From NCBI GenBank assembly GCA_024516035.1, contig CM044957.1, positions 14,952,564-15,016,563 of the forward strand: a stretch of 64,000 nucleotides of DNA, written 5' to 3'. The notes under the pieces are model-generated. The model was given only the letters and a program-made list of their open reading frames with translations. It did not search any database and was not told where the DNA came from. This document shows, in pieces, positions 33,100-45,316 of this stretch (position 1 is the first letter of the stretch; every line of letters starts with the position of its first letter). A program made the position numbers and the translations under genes. The DNA is from Bactericera cockerelli. Taxonomy: Eukaryota > Arthropoda > Insecta > Hemiptera > Triozidae.

Positions 33100-34724
33100 T
33101 TGAAGGAGACCTCAGCATCACGAGACATGCAAAACCAATCAGGAAACGTGTATATTCCTTTTTGAAGAGCTATATTTAAAAGCGAAAAAAATGTTAAAGA
33201 TTTTCCCACGTATATTTTGGAATTATCGATGTAGGTATTGCGGTATTAGGAAAAAGCACCTAGCAAATGATAATACCTGTGTTCAAGCACTTTGTTGTGC
33301 ATGTCGGTTACACCTAAAACATAAGGTATTCATTAAGAAAAAATAGCTATTAAAAAAATATATGAATATAAGAATATGTAGACCATGTGGATCTAACTCT
33401 TCAAATTCTCATGGCACAGAAAAGTTACAGAAATTGGGTCACCTTGATTTGTGTTTTCAATTAGGAAGTCTAACACAATCTGAATAGTGGATCTAGTATG
33501 AATTTAATTAGTAATGGCGGCGATCAACTCATGGCACCTTCATCTCTTAGTCTGCATAGTACATTAAATTACCATTATTATTGTACATAATATTAATAAT
33601 AATTTCATTGATAGTTATTATCATCAAATAAACACTGTAGAAAAAGAAAATCTATTAACACATCCAAATGATATAATACGTCCATCTTGCGAAGAAATAG
33701 AAATTATTAAAATAATAATTAGAGCAAAAACATATCCCACTGAATATAGTTACATAAATTAGATCAGTGCTCAACTGTTGTAAGTTGTAATCTTGAATAA
33801 TGGAGAACGGGGCATTTAGCTTCAATTCTAGACATTTTCTTTCGATTTTAAGAGATTCAATTTTAATTTAGGCTGTACACGAGTACAACCTACATTTTAT
33901 CCTAAAAACTGTGTCCATATTTCATCATCAGTTCTTGACGAGATTCATCTCACGCACCAACTGGTTTCTCCAACTAAAACCAGGATATTCATTTCCACAT
34001 AAGAATAATTAATGGATCCATATTGAACTAACTGAAATGTATCTAACTTTTCAATACTAAAGGTTATAAAATTCATTCACATGGAAATTTCAGATATAGA
34101 TAAATCTATATCTATTGATACTATGTATTGGTTTATTTATAACAGGTGGATATTTCAAGACAACGTCAGAGGTATAGTCCTATAATATTCACTTTCATAT
34201 ACCATTGGTCTATTCACATGATGACTGCATAGATAAATAGACATCTTAAGGCACCAGGAGGTTTAAAAATATAGTATTCATTTCTCTCAATCATGTGACA
34301 CACATTTCAGCAGTTTTACTTTCTTCTGAGATTGTTTGCAAAGCATTCATGTTGTTGGACCTATCCAGGTTCTAGCCTTAGTACAAATAATATCCTGTAA
34401 TTAGATGAAAATGATAGCTTATAGTAATCCTTGGGTCACGTGTTCAAGTTTTTCCTATCCTTCTCAGATATGATAATTTTACGAACAAAAAGAGTTCTTC
34501 AAATGTTGCAAGTTGTGAACAAAATACCAAGTGCCAAGGAATACATACTGTTATACGAGTAGGTATGTATATTTGTATAATGTTTCACTAAGTTAGTCTT
34601 TTAACTATTGTTCTATCTTAATTATGCATTCATGAAGGAAAATTTCTCAGAAAAATTTACGACTTATGAAAACCCTAATAAACATCTCTGGAGTCTGAAA
34701 ATTTGGGAGATAAAAACAAACTAT
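33100..34724. other. no gene seen
   Basis: AT-rich unique sequence; nothing recognised. Confidence 0.4.
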
Positions 34725-34985
34725 GCCGCACTCAAAATCGTGCAAGTTCTGAACTTTAGACTAAAATTTGCTAGACATGTTTCAAAAATGAATGGGGCAA
34801 GAATGTCCAAAAAGTAGAAGGCTATAGATCAAGGGGTAGGCCAAAACTTAACGAGTGGGGTTTCTGATAACATGAGGTATGATGTGGCTGAAATGAAGAT
34901 GGATCCCGTAAGATGGATTACAGCAGCTCAAGACAGAAATGCATAGAGAGGAGCTGTTGAAAAGACCTATAGTCTTCTAGTCCTG
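34725..34985 (+). pseudogene. LINE relic: C-terminal end of a reverse-transcriptase ORF
   Basis: A fragment reading LKFARHVSKMNGARMSKK resembles the 'RRLRWAGHV.RM....PKK' tail motif of several insect LINE ORFs. It is followed, in shifted frames, by RGRPKLNEW and DVAEMKMDPVRWITAAQDRN, like the 'GRPK.RW…DR..W' end of the same proteins. There are at least two frame breaks and a stop. The clade is not assigned. Confidence 0.45.
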
Positions 34986-36289
34986 ATTATCAATAAGTTA
35001 GTAAGGAATCTATCATTGAAACACATCTATCAATAAATAAATGGTCTAGAATTAATATTATTATTAATTTTCATTTTCCTGTCCATTATCAATTTATTAT
35101 GCTAACTCTACATTTTTATAGAAAAGTGGAGAAAAAAAATCTGCTTCTAAACAATATTTTCCCCTCATTGTCAATTCCTGTTCTCTCATACTGACAATGT
35201 ATTTTATCCGTCTTCAATGTAGTCGTTTAGATTTTTCCTGTTTGATGTCATGGTGGGTTTGGCTCTCTCCAGAAATAACGTATTTTTGTTGTTCCAGAAC
35301 CATCTCAATGACTTTGAGAGTGACAGTATAATCCGCGGCCATGTGTGCTATGTACATTCAATCATGTGATTTTCACTGGACAATTAGTGTTGACAGTAAT
35401 GCCCCTGGTCAGATGGAAGACTTGACACACATTGTTGTGCTGATCTTCTTTCTCCGTCACGTCTTCACTGTTCGACCGGTTTCCAAAATTTACACAATGC
35501 ACATGGGTTTCTCTTTGATATCGTTATCGTGATGCTATTTAATTCAGTTAGTCAGGAGAGATTTGGCCAGTTTATAATATTTTTTCTTCATTGAGCCAGT
35601 GCATTTAAAGCGAAAGTGATATTTAAAAGTTTTTTGTGTGCCTATTGTTGTCATATTGCCTGTACTCCTATAATTTTCTTCAGGAATAGAAAAAGTTAGC
35701 CTTTGATCGTTTCTAGCTTATTTCAGTTTAAAAAATGAAGAAGATGAGTGCTCGAGTAAGAATCATGATAATCATAACTGCATAGAATTATGAAGAAAGC
35801 AATGAGAATTGAAAATCTCCAGTTCTCTATCGTTATCAGGCGATTATTGCCAACTAGTTGCAACTTTTCTGCAAAGCTGAATCCGACTAGTCGTGAGCTC
35901 CCAACTATTGTCGTCTTTATCATTTCGTGATTCCAGTCTTTAGAACTATGCCATTGCCATCGTCGGAGTCATCAGGGTCAGGCGGGAGAGGCAGGGTCAA
36001 TAGGGCACCTTGCTCCGTCGGGAAAAGCTGCATGAAAATTCAATGCAACAGTAACAAAAACGGAAATCAAAATTGTAAAAGTGGTAGAAATTATAATAAT
36101 TATATTAGATACTATATGATGGAAAATCTTAATAATGCTGCACTTGTGTACTACCCTCGAAAATTGTGGAGAAGCTCTTGGTTTCACTTATAATATTCAT
36201 ACTATTAACCAATGTAATTTTTATGTTTTTCATTACCTACTGATTGTTTCTGCCAGGATTTTAATTCGCTCCCTATTGTTCATCAGTTT
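34986..36289. other. no gene seen
   Basis: AT-rich unique sequence. The ORFs at 35723-36193 have no splice or family support. Confidence 0.4.
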
Positions 36290-36510
36290 TCTAGCAAACA
36301 GGTCAAACCATTTAACCCAAGTCGAAGTGAAGCGTTTACTGAACGGAATACAATTTTATCCAACTTTATTACCAACCTTAAGCGTTCGAATGTGTTACTT
36401 CTCCGCATATAGCCTGATCTTTATCTCGTCCTTAATGTTATCAATGAAGACTAACAGATGCACACTGCATCTTTCCCTGTTGGATTTTATGGTCCATGAA
36501 AAAGTACTTC
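36290..36510 (-). pseudogene. possible LINE relic around a mutated YADD motif
   Basis: On the minus strand HLLVFIDNIKDEIKIRLYAE, then a stop, resembles the 'F.NDI……RLYADD' block of LINE reverse transcriptases with the second Asp lost. Frames break on both sides. The antisense frame at 36135-36515 is open but hydrophobic and is probably a shadow. Confidence 0.3.
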
Positions 36511-39500
36511 CATAGCGGCAGTGCTAACTGGAATATAAATAACACTCTGAGTACGCGGGACCGCTTTTTAATTGAAATAGATTTTTAATAAAATATGATG
36601 AACCCATGCATGAAAGGAAATGGTTTCAGCTCTTTCTCCTCTGCTATATTGTCTAGGAAGAGAGTGCTAGTTATGAGTCTTCTTAGTATACGTATAGTGA
36701 CTACAGTCTGTAGATACCTAGAACCTTGTAGATAGCGTTATTCAATAATGAAATTATAAATTGTGTTACGTGCTCGTTCATTTTCGCCTAAAGTATCCGA
36801 CGCTGGCTCTCCTTGTCTTTACTGACTGCATCTTGTATGTGCTCTAATCACGGGCAACCATTCGTGTCAATCACCTTCTCTCTGTTTATACCAGTTTATT
36901 ATTTTATGATAATTCAGTTATGCTCGGTTTTACCTCTTTTTCTTCAATATAGACAGTTACTGCACTCGAATTGATTCGAAACAATTTTGTAGTTGGAGTC
37001 AGTTTTCAGGTTTATAAAACGGGTATGCATTTATAATTTTAATTTAACCAGTCTCGTTTTTATACGCATTCGAATTAAAAGTGTATCATTGTCATGGATA
37101 TTTTGAATTGTAATTGTATTGAGACATGAGAAAACCTACATGTAGCTCTTGATTTTATCAATCTATTTTCATTTTCTTAACACCAGAAACATTTTTGTGA
37201 TAATGTTAATGATCCATTAAAGCAACCTACATGAATATAACCTTTTATTTTACAATGTACTTACTCACAATGTCTAGGGTTTAGCCCCATTTATGATCTA
37301 AGACCTGAATAATCTCTCCAATTTACAAACAGGAAGGTCTTGTTAAGTGAAATTATTGGTATTGTTATTTTAGAAATTTACAGGAGCAAATTGCCTTTTT
37401 TCAATACTTTTGTTAGAGTAGTACTCAAATCTGGTCACCTATATTGCTCACTGAAAATGAGAATAAATAACTTGGACTTACCAATGACGATGTGTTATCT
37501 CCTCTGTCTTAACTTGTTGCGTTTCATGTGTATCCTGAAATCAAATCAAATTGAAAGGAATGTAGTTTAAAGTTCTGTTGGCACACACTCACATAACATT
37601 AGGGAAACAAACAATAATTCTAGTCCCTAATGTTCCTGTCATTTAGAAGACATTCAAAATAGGATATATACTATCTTGCGTCTACAAAGGACTTGACATG
37701 AACAGTTCCAGCGAAACAACTGATAATTCTGTTAAACTTCCAACATCAACAATAGTAGAAATACCCATAGAAATATCTCGTGGACAACCTTAAGCAGGTT
37801 ATCGTTCCTCACGAGGGTGAATGCACTGCTTCTTTCTTTCCTCTATTTCTCTACAATTACCGTTCAAAGTCATTAAATTATTAAAACCAAATTGAGTTAC
37901 TATCGGAAACATCTATGTATAAGTGACCCTTTGAAAATACTCTGAAACCTCAGCATATTCATCAGAATTGGGCAGGGTTAGAATTGTTGGTAATAACTGT
38001 AATGAGAAATGGGGTGAATCCCTTTGTTCCTCTTGAGCGTGCGGCTTATTAGTTTCTGGAAATAACCAGAGAGAAAAGGTACTTATCGAGAGAAATCTTT
38101 GAAAAGCTTTGTGAACAAAATATTGGATATCGTGTAACTAAATTCAGTTCTATTAAATATTATTATCAGTGGCACTGACGCTTGAAAAAATTAATCGGTT
38201 TTAAAATATTGTAGGTTTCTGTAAAATCAAGTTATTTCCAAACAAACGGTATGTTAACCGTAAGAAGAAAAGTAAAATTTAGGAAAATGCCTACAAAAAT
38301 TGTAGAGAACCTTATCTTACAGATTAAAATTAAGTTTTGTTTTTTTTTTTTTTAACATGAGTTTTGTTTTAAAATGGCGAAAAAAACTTCACGGACAGCT
38401 ATGTTTTTTAAAAACTTTATGCCAGATGAAAACACGTTTAATTTTTTTTTTTTTTTTTTTAGTTTAGCTTGTTTAATGGCGATTGAAAGAGTTGTAGGTA
38501 CATATCTCCAAAATGAGTACTTAATAAGCTGTGATAAATATTCTAGTACTTTGAAGATGTTCTTCTGTATGAGCCCTTCCATTTCATGCACTAATCCAAA
38601 TTGGGATGAATAATTGAGGTGGCGATCCGTCCTGATTTGATACCGGGTGGTGATGATCATGTTTTATTCTACCAATTTTCAATAGTTAATATAACTTAGT
38701 AATCCAAACACAAACATTATGAAATTTATAAGTTCTTGGGAAAAACTTATAGTTATACACAACTCTCTGGTAAAACAAACTTGGTAAAACAAACATTATA
38801 CTTAATGCGTGTTATTTAATAATAAAAATAGATAATAATAAATTAAAATCTCAGAAAAAGCCATATGATGGTTTTAATAATATGTATGACATAAAGTTCA
38901 TTAATAGTTATCGCGAAATGTTTAATAATTTCCTATTTTGTTAAGAATAGTGTGAATAAAGATTTCGTGATCTTTGCATATGAAAAGAATATTTTTGATG
39001 TTTTGCATTTGTCTTTTGTTTCGGAACAAACCAAGTCCTCCATAATTTTGTATTTGTCTCAAAGGAAATCTCATGCACCAGAAGATGGGCCACCACCTCC
39101 ATCTCCACACGGTATGCATGTACACTACCCCGGGACCCTGGCTCACCCCGCTCCCCTCGCCCCAGCATAACGACCCCATCATTCTAATCCCTTAACTAGT
39201 TGCTCCTCCGGGCAGGTTCATCAACCTCTCCTAAACCAACAGTTGACCGTAATTACACCCCTGTCAGATCTCATCCCGGCATCTCTATTAAGACAATTCC
39301 CGCGGTCCAGAATAGTCCAGATATGCTCTCCTGGCAGTGGTCTGTAAAACCTTTTACACAGTGTTGTCAGTTCTCGCTTTCATGTCATTTTCTCAATTTC
39401 AAGAACGCTGTTTTTAAAAGAATAAGTCAATACATCCCCAAAGATGCTGCTGAAATAATTTCATCTCAAAATGTTCATTCTACCCTGAAATGTTTAATAA

Positions 39501-40107
39501 TAATGACAGATGTTGATTGTACGGTCAGTTGCAACTCTTTGTTTAGAGCAGTTCAATAAAAAATTTATGTTAACAAAAAAATGCGAAACCTGCGATTCAT
39601 AATAGTTAACATGTGCTCAGTGTTCCGAAGTTAATCTAGATATTACATTTTACGAATGTATTAACAGAGGTTTTGCAATGTCTTGTTTGACTTGTTTTCC
39701 CTGGAACCGCCACAGCGACCGCTATACGTTCTGTCAAAGTATGGAGTAATTTTACTTTGCCGTCGTGGACTAAAAATGCAAATTGAAACACGTTTCATCT
39801 ATTTTATATGAACAGTGTAGAGAGAATAGCCAAATATACCTATAGTAAGCCCTATCATTTTCACCTTTTCTAAAAACAGAAAAAAAAATATTATCGAGTC
39901 TGAAAACTCCAACTCTGGCAACACTGCTTTACCACACATCTTCAGAGTATCTGCTTTATGGATCAAACATTTCATCTTGAATACCCTAATCTCCTGGTGT
40001 TTTATGGGATTCCTCTTGCATCATATATAAAAATACTTTAATGAAATTACTATATTATGCAATCATATTTCCATTTCAATTTCTTTTTCAACAAAAGGTG
40101 GACACCC
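36511..40107. other. no gene seen
   Basis: AT-rich sequence with T-runs near 38340 and 38440. Open frames at 38922-39182 and 39200-39559 lack support on both strands. Confidence 0.4.
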
Positions 40108-41020
40108 AAGCTTGCCGGTGACAGTCAAGCCTTATAATTATTGTACAAGGGCTCGATAATTTTGGACATCATTTATCTCCAAGTAATCGAGAGATCCAGG
40201 ATGACCGCGAGATCAATTGAAAAGGCAACAAAGAATCAAAGATTTAATATTTAATAAGAGCAACTAAATACATCTACCTTTGCAACTGTTGTCATCGTAC
40301 AGTAAGTTAATTTATCAAGGCATAAATGGAAGGAACCATTCACTTGGAGATACCATCTGGCTGTTTCTGCATGTACATGCGAGGAGTTCTAATCCACTGA
40401 TAATTAATAAATAATAGCGTTAAATAGCAGTACTGGTATCCTGATTGGTTATAATGGTTTATTATAACTGGCTTTAATATTAATTTTAACATAAAAATCC
40501 TATTACTGTATTTACTATTTAGTAGATATTTTCCAGTTGTTGCTTTTGAAATTTCATATCTTATACATAAACCAAAACGTAGTGAGTTGTCTCTTGTGTC
40601 TGGAGCAGTCAAGCCTTTATAATTAATTGTACAATGGGGCTCGATGAAATCTTTAGAACATCATTTATCCTCCAAGAATCGAAGAGATCCAGGATGACCG
40701 CAAGATCAATTGAAAAGGCAACACAGACATCAAAGATTATAATATTTAATAAACGAGCAACTGAAAACATTTACACTTTGCAAATGTATGTCATCAGTAT
40801 CAGTAAGTTAATTTATGCAGGCATAAATGTGAAGGAATACACATTACTTGGTAGATTACCCGTAATCTGAGCTGTTTTCTGCAGTGGTACACTGCTGAAG
40901 GAAGTTCTAATCACAACATTTGATAATATAATAAAATAATAGCGGTTAAAATAGCAGTTACTGGTATCCTGATTGAGTTATAATTTTTCCATTATGAACT
41001 GAGCTTTAATATTAATAACA
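40108..41020. repeat. direct duplication of ~0.4 kb, copies differing mainly by indels
   Basis: Copy 1 (about 40108-40490) and copy 2 (about 40604-41018) share, in the same order, CAGTCAAGCC, GAGATCCAGGATGACCG, AGATCAATTGAAAAGGCAAC, CAGTAAGTTAATTTAT, GGCATAAATG, CTGGTATCCTGATTG and CTTTAATATTAAT. Most differences are one-base gains or losses, often in homopolymers. Copy 2 holds a 78-codon plus-strand frame (40634-40870) that copy 1 breaks repeatedly. Either an old tandem duplication or a duplicated, uncorrected read in the assembly. Confidence 0.8.
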
Positions 41021-41632
41021 AGGTAATCGCCCGTTTGCGGGCGAAGCATGATAAAGTAAAATATTTTCCAAGGATTGTTGTATTTTCGTAAGAATCCAGT
41101 CTATTACATTAAATAATAAAAAACTATACCAAATCAGTGCACTGATAGAGATGTCCATATGCATAATGTTTGCCCGTAATTATATCTTTATGTAGATCTT
41201 AAAAGAAATAAAGAGGCACTTATGTTTCGTCCCTCAGGAGTTATTTATCCACTCAAGTTGCCTGTTCGGAATTTGTTGAATCGTCTGGCGCCGGTACCCT
41301 TCGGCCAACTATGCGAAAGCTAGTTTTAACTGCCCGTTTTTCTTTCCTGTGCATGAATAATGCTAGTTTCAAAATGTTCAAATAGATCTTAAAGTTAATC
41401 TTTCTGCGAAATGTAAAATGTTTCTAGTTTTAGTTAATCCTCTAATGCGACTACTTGCTATTGTGTCCATATAATTATGGCGATGGGTAATAACTCATTA
41501 ACCTATTTTAAATGCACCAAGTTCATAATAATTATACTCGAAACAATGCTTATAATGGCAGCCTTGAGAACATGCAAAAGGTAATAAGCAAACAGCTAAC
41601 TAATAATGTGGAATGCAGAAGACGGGTCAACT
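41021..41632. other. no gene; GC hairpin at 41031-41046
   Basis: CGCCCG-TTTG-CGGGCG forms a hairpin at about 41031-41046, resembling Helitron-type end hairpins, but no CTRR end is next to it. Otherwise unique AT-rich sequence. Confidence 0.4.
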
Positions 41633-41712
41633 ATTGTGAGGTCATACTTCTTCTTGTAACCAAAGCTAGGTAATTGTGAGGTCATACTTTTTCTTGTAAC
41701 CAAATCTAGGTA
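41633..41712. repeat. 40-bp tandem duplication, two mismatches
   Basis: The unit starting ATTGTGAGGTCATACTTCTT is at 41633-41672 and is repeated at 41673-41712 with two substitutions (C/T and G/T). Confidence 0.9.
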
Positions 41713-44700
41713 GATGGGGTAAATGTTGACTTCCAAAATATTAGCCTAGGAGTGATTAAAATTGTACTCTACAAACTTGGTGATAAATTCAATCATACGA
41801 ATATTGAACTCATATATTATCAAATCAAGTTCCTTCAATCTGGCGTTTATTACCATAATATTAGTATGTATAAAATGATTGAAAGTAATAAATAATTCAT
41901 AGGTTTCAATAAAAGCCGCATACTTTGATTTCACTTTCAATAGCACAATCACAAAGAATACTGCAGCTCACAAGAAATCCCTAGAGTCCTAGACAGTCCC
42001 CAGTCGTAGGATATTCCTAGGCCAATAGAAGATATTTGTTTTCCACCTTGTAACCGCTAGCTCAAACATTAGATATTTACATAGACAATAACCTTTCTAA
42101 TCTCCATACCCCACAGAGCAACATGGTCCAGAGATAATTTATTGCAGACGCCTGGGTTGTACAGGGTCCTTAAATTAGAACTTCCCTCATATGAGGACAA
42201 ATCAGGCATAGCATTTCATTATAAGTATATGATAGCACCCGAACATTGATAACTATTGAAATGAATTAGTCACCTATTTCAAAGCCTACTTGGACATGGA
42301 CATAGAGTCTGCTAAACGTTTTGAAATAAATTTAATACAATACAATACCAGACAAAATATTATCAAATGAAAGAAAATTTTAAATGTAGTTATCACTTTA
42401 TATTTCAATATGTATTATGTTTTTCAATAGTGCAAAAACTTGGTGAGTTTATTGTAATTTTAGAAAACACACCTCCGACATAGAAAACACCCCATAGGAC
42501 CCTCGCTATACAGTTGAGATCATAAAGTTTGTTCAACTGTTGTTAACAGTAAGATTAGTTCTCTAGTTAGTGCTCTCAAGGAGAACTCATAACTGTCATA
42601 ATCCATTTCAGTCTTGACCATCCTGCAGTTATTTATCGTTCTTGTTCAGATGTCTCAAGTATTTACGTTTCTGATTAGCTCTAGGAGGTGTCTTAAATCA
42701 TTCCTCAATATTGCTTTGGGATCAAGATATTCATCCGTGCATCTATACTTGGATGTCCAACGTTTAAAGATGTCTATTTTTAAATTATTTTTAAGCGCAT
42801 TTCTTATCTGTTAGTTTTATTTATCATTTATTTCCTAGGCTTTCAGCTTTAAAACAGAACACATGCATTTCATACACAAATTAAAAATTCTCAGAAGTAA
42901 CTATTATGGGTACGCATAACAGTTCAAAGAGCTGTCCTAGCATCAATCTTCTCGGTCAATGATTTCGATGGATCAAATGTTCATAAAATATTGAGAGAAA
43001 AAAAATATTCTGATATGCTGATGGAATCACATCGATTCACGAGGAAATCATCGGTGAATTGATTTGTGAATCGAGTTTCCTACCTTGACGAGAAGCATGG
43101 CATGTTTCGCCCAACGGTATCCAATGATGTTCACAAAATCACGTTATGAAAATATGAAATGAATATTCGATTATGCTCCACATTGGCACTCTAGGTTCAT
43201 GAAGAGAGATGCAAGACTGTAGGAGAACATCACCATAATCATTTGCATCAACGTAGTCGGAAATTGTTACAAATGCAGTTAATCGAATCGTTTTTCAGTG
43301 CTATATTCTGGTGTGTTCCTATCTTGTGGTTTAAAGGGGGTTTCAACTTACATTGTTCTTATTCAATACCAAACACTGTCTTTACAATGAAATTTTCATC
43401 ATTTATATGTTATGTACATTGCACATATTGAAAATATACATGTGGTGGATATAAGTGTCTCTGAATGCATAAAAGAGGAGGTTTATGTCTCCCTCTCACG
43501 CCATAATCGTATAATTATTGAACATCGGCCCCGTATGTTTAATTACTTACATTACAAATAAAATGTAGCATTATAATAGTTCACTAGCATGTAATGTTGA
43601 ACTGGCTATAAAAGAGCCCATTATCTTCTGAACAAATATCTTTAAAATAAAAGTGAAAAACATGCAACACCCCTCCCTTAGCTATCTCTTTGTCAGCAGT
43701 ATCTGCTTCCAACCGGTCTGTGCTGATCTCTTTTCCTTTGAGTCTATTACAAGTTCTTTTACTTAAGAATACAGAGATGATCGTTCAGTTTGAGATGTTT
43801 TACTTAGGTCTTGCCAAGCTTCTCATGTGCTGCTATCATTATAAAACTAATATCACAAGTCGTGTGAGAGCGGCACAACATCAAAGGAAACTATGTGCTC
43901 GCAGATTCATTCAATGCGATTATTAAAACCTCACTCGGCAATCATGGTGCACTTCATATCGCCAAAGACTTCAGGAGAGGATCAGGAAATCAGGACTATA
44001 TTGGTTTGGATAGTTCTGCCAGAGATGACTGGTAATATTTCTAGTGTTATTTTCTTGTTGGTGTGCTTAGGAAAGAAAGACCTCGTTTTGGTTTTTCTTT
44101 TAGACTTTGTTTGTTGTGAGCGAAGGACAAAAAGTTTACTGTAACAACTCTATAGCTATAGATTGTCCAATCGTGTATTAACTCTTATCGTATTTTGTTC
44201 CGATTCAATACTCTATATTATTTAGTGCAATTTATTTCGTTATGAAGACTTACAAGTACAATGACTGAACCCGGAAATAAGAAAATAAATGGTCATGAAA
44301 AACAATGCATTAATTTGAATAACTGAAATTATAATGTCAGAGCCTTCCCAATGCTTCAAATTTGTTTATCGGATTTTTGTTCTTTTTTTACAAGAGCCTT
44401 GAAAAACTATTACACTAACTCAGAATAAAAAGAAGTAAATAAAAAAAATAACAATTTTCACATTGAAAACTCATGATAATCCTTCTATTGACACCTTCAA
44501 CATGGTATTTAAACTCTTGGCGTAAGGGGACTGACTCTTTGTCATAAAATTTAATAGTAGTCTAAGGAAATCTCTATTTGTACTCAACCTTATTATTAAG
44601 GAACATAAACAAGTGTACTTCTCTGTGTAATTCGAATGTCAGTAAGTCTTATATGAACCGATGACCAACTTTATTATTGAATGGTGAAAATTACTACATG

Positions 44701-45191
44701 TATATTGTATGTATTATACACTTCAAATTGCTGAATGATTTATTCTCTGATAGCATATAATAGACTTGGAAGGTATCATTGCTTTTGGGGGATAAAAATT
44801 AATTCATCCCAGAAAAGTTTGACTTTCCTCTTGTCAATAACATAAGTGTTTGTAATGTTTATGTTTCTGATTAAAGGATAGAAAGCAATAACAAATTTCT
44901 TCTCTTGTTTGTATTATGCATTACGTTCTATAGGCCAAGCCAAATAATAGACATGTCAATAATAGACAAGTCTACATACAATGAGCGCATTATAGTGTAT
45001 CAGTGATCTTGTTAATTAGCATTCAGATCTCTTAATTCATCGTATTAGGTATGCTTCATTCCTTCAAGGCATGTACGAGGATTTATTTATTTTCCATTCT
45101 AGTTTTCACTTTCTATTTCAAAATGATTCTATTGTGAAAATTCGTTTCAATATCGATAATTTGAGCTTATTTAAGAAATTGATAATTCTTT
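41713..45191. other. no gene; inverted repeat at 43032-43074
   Basis: TCGATTCAC (43032-43040) and GTGAATCGA (43066-43074) form 9-bp inverted arms around 25 bp. ORFs at 43690-44144 have no splice or family support. Confidence 0.4.
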
Positions 45192-45316
45192 ACCAACGTC
45201 AATGGCACTTTCAATATTTCATACGCCCGCCAGTCCTTGAGATTGCTGAAATGAAGCAACGTTCAGTGAGGGTGATATTTGATGGGCGAGCACCCAGGGA
45301 TAACGTCGCGTCGCCT
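45192..45316 (+). repeat. 5S rRNA-like copy (pseudogene or 5S-derived SINE)
   Basis: The ~125 bp follows animal 5S rRNA from end to end: ACCAACGTCAATGGCAC at the 5' end, GATTGCTGAAATGAAGCAAC over the internal A-box region, GGTGATATTTGATGGGCGA over the C-box region, and CACCCAGGGATAACGTCGCG near the 3' end. It is diverged and so not likely functional. No tail or second copy was seen in the window, so a SINE3-type element cannot be told from a stray 5S pseudogene. Confidence 0.6.

Noticed and set aside
41031..41046. Second Helitron end from the GC hairpin
   Set aside because: No CTRR terminus follows the hairpin on either strand.
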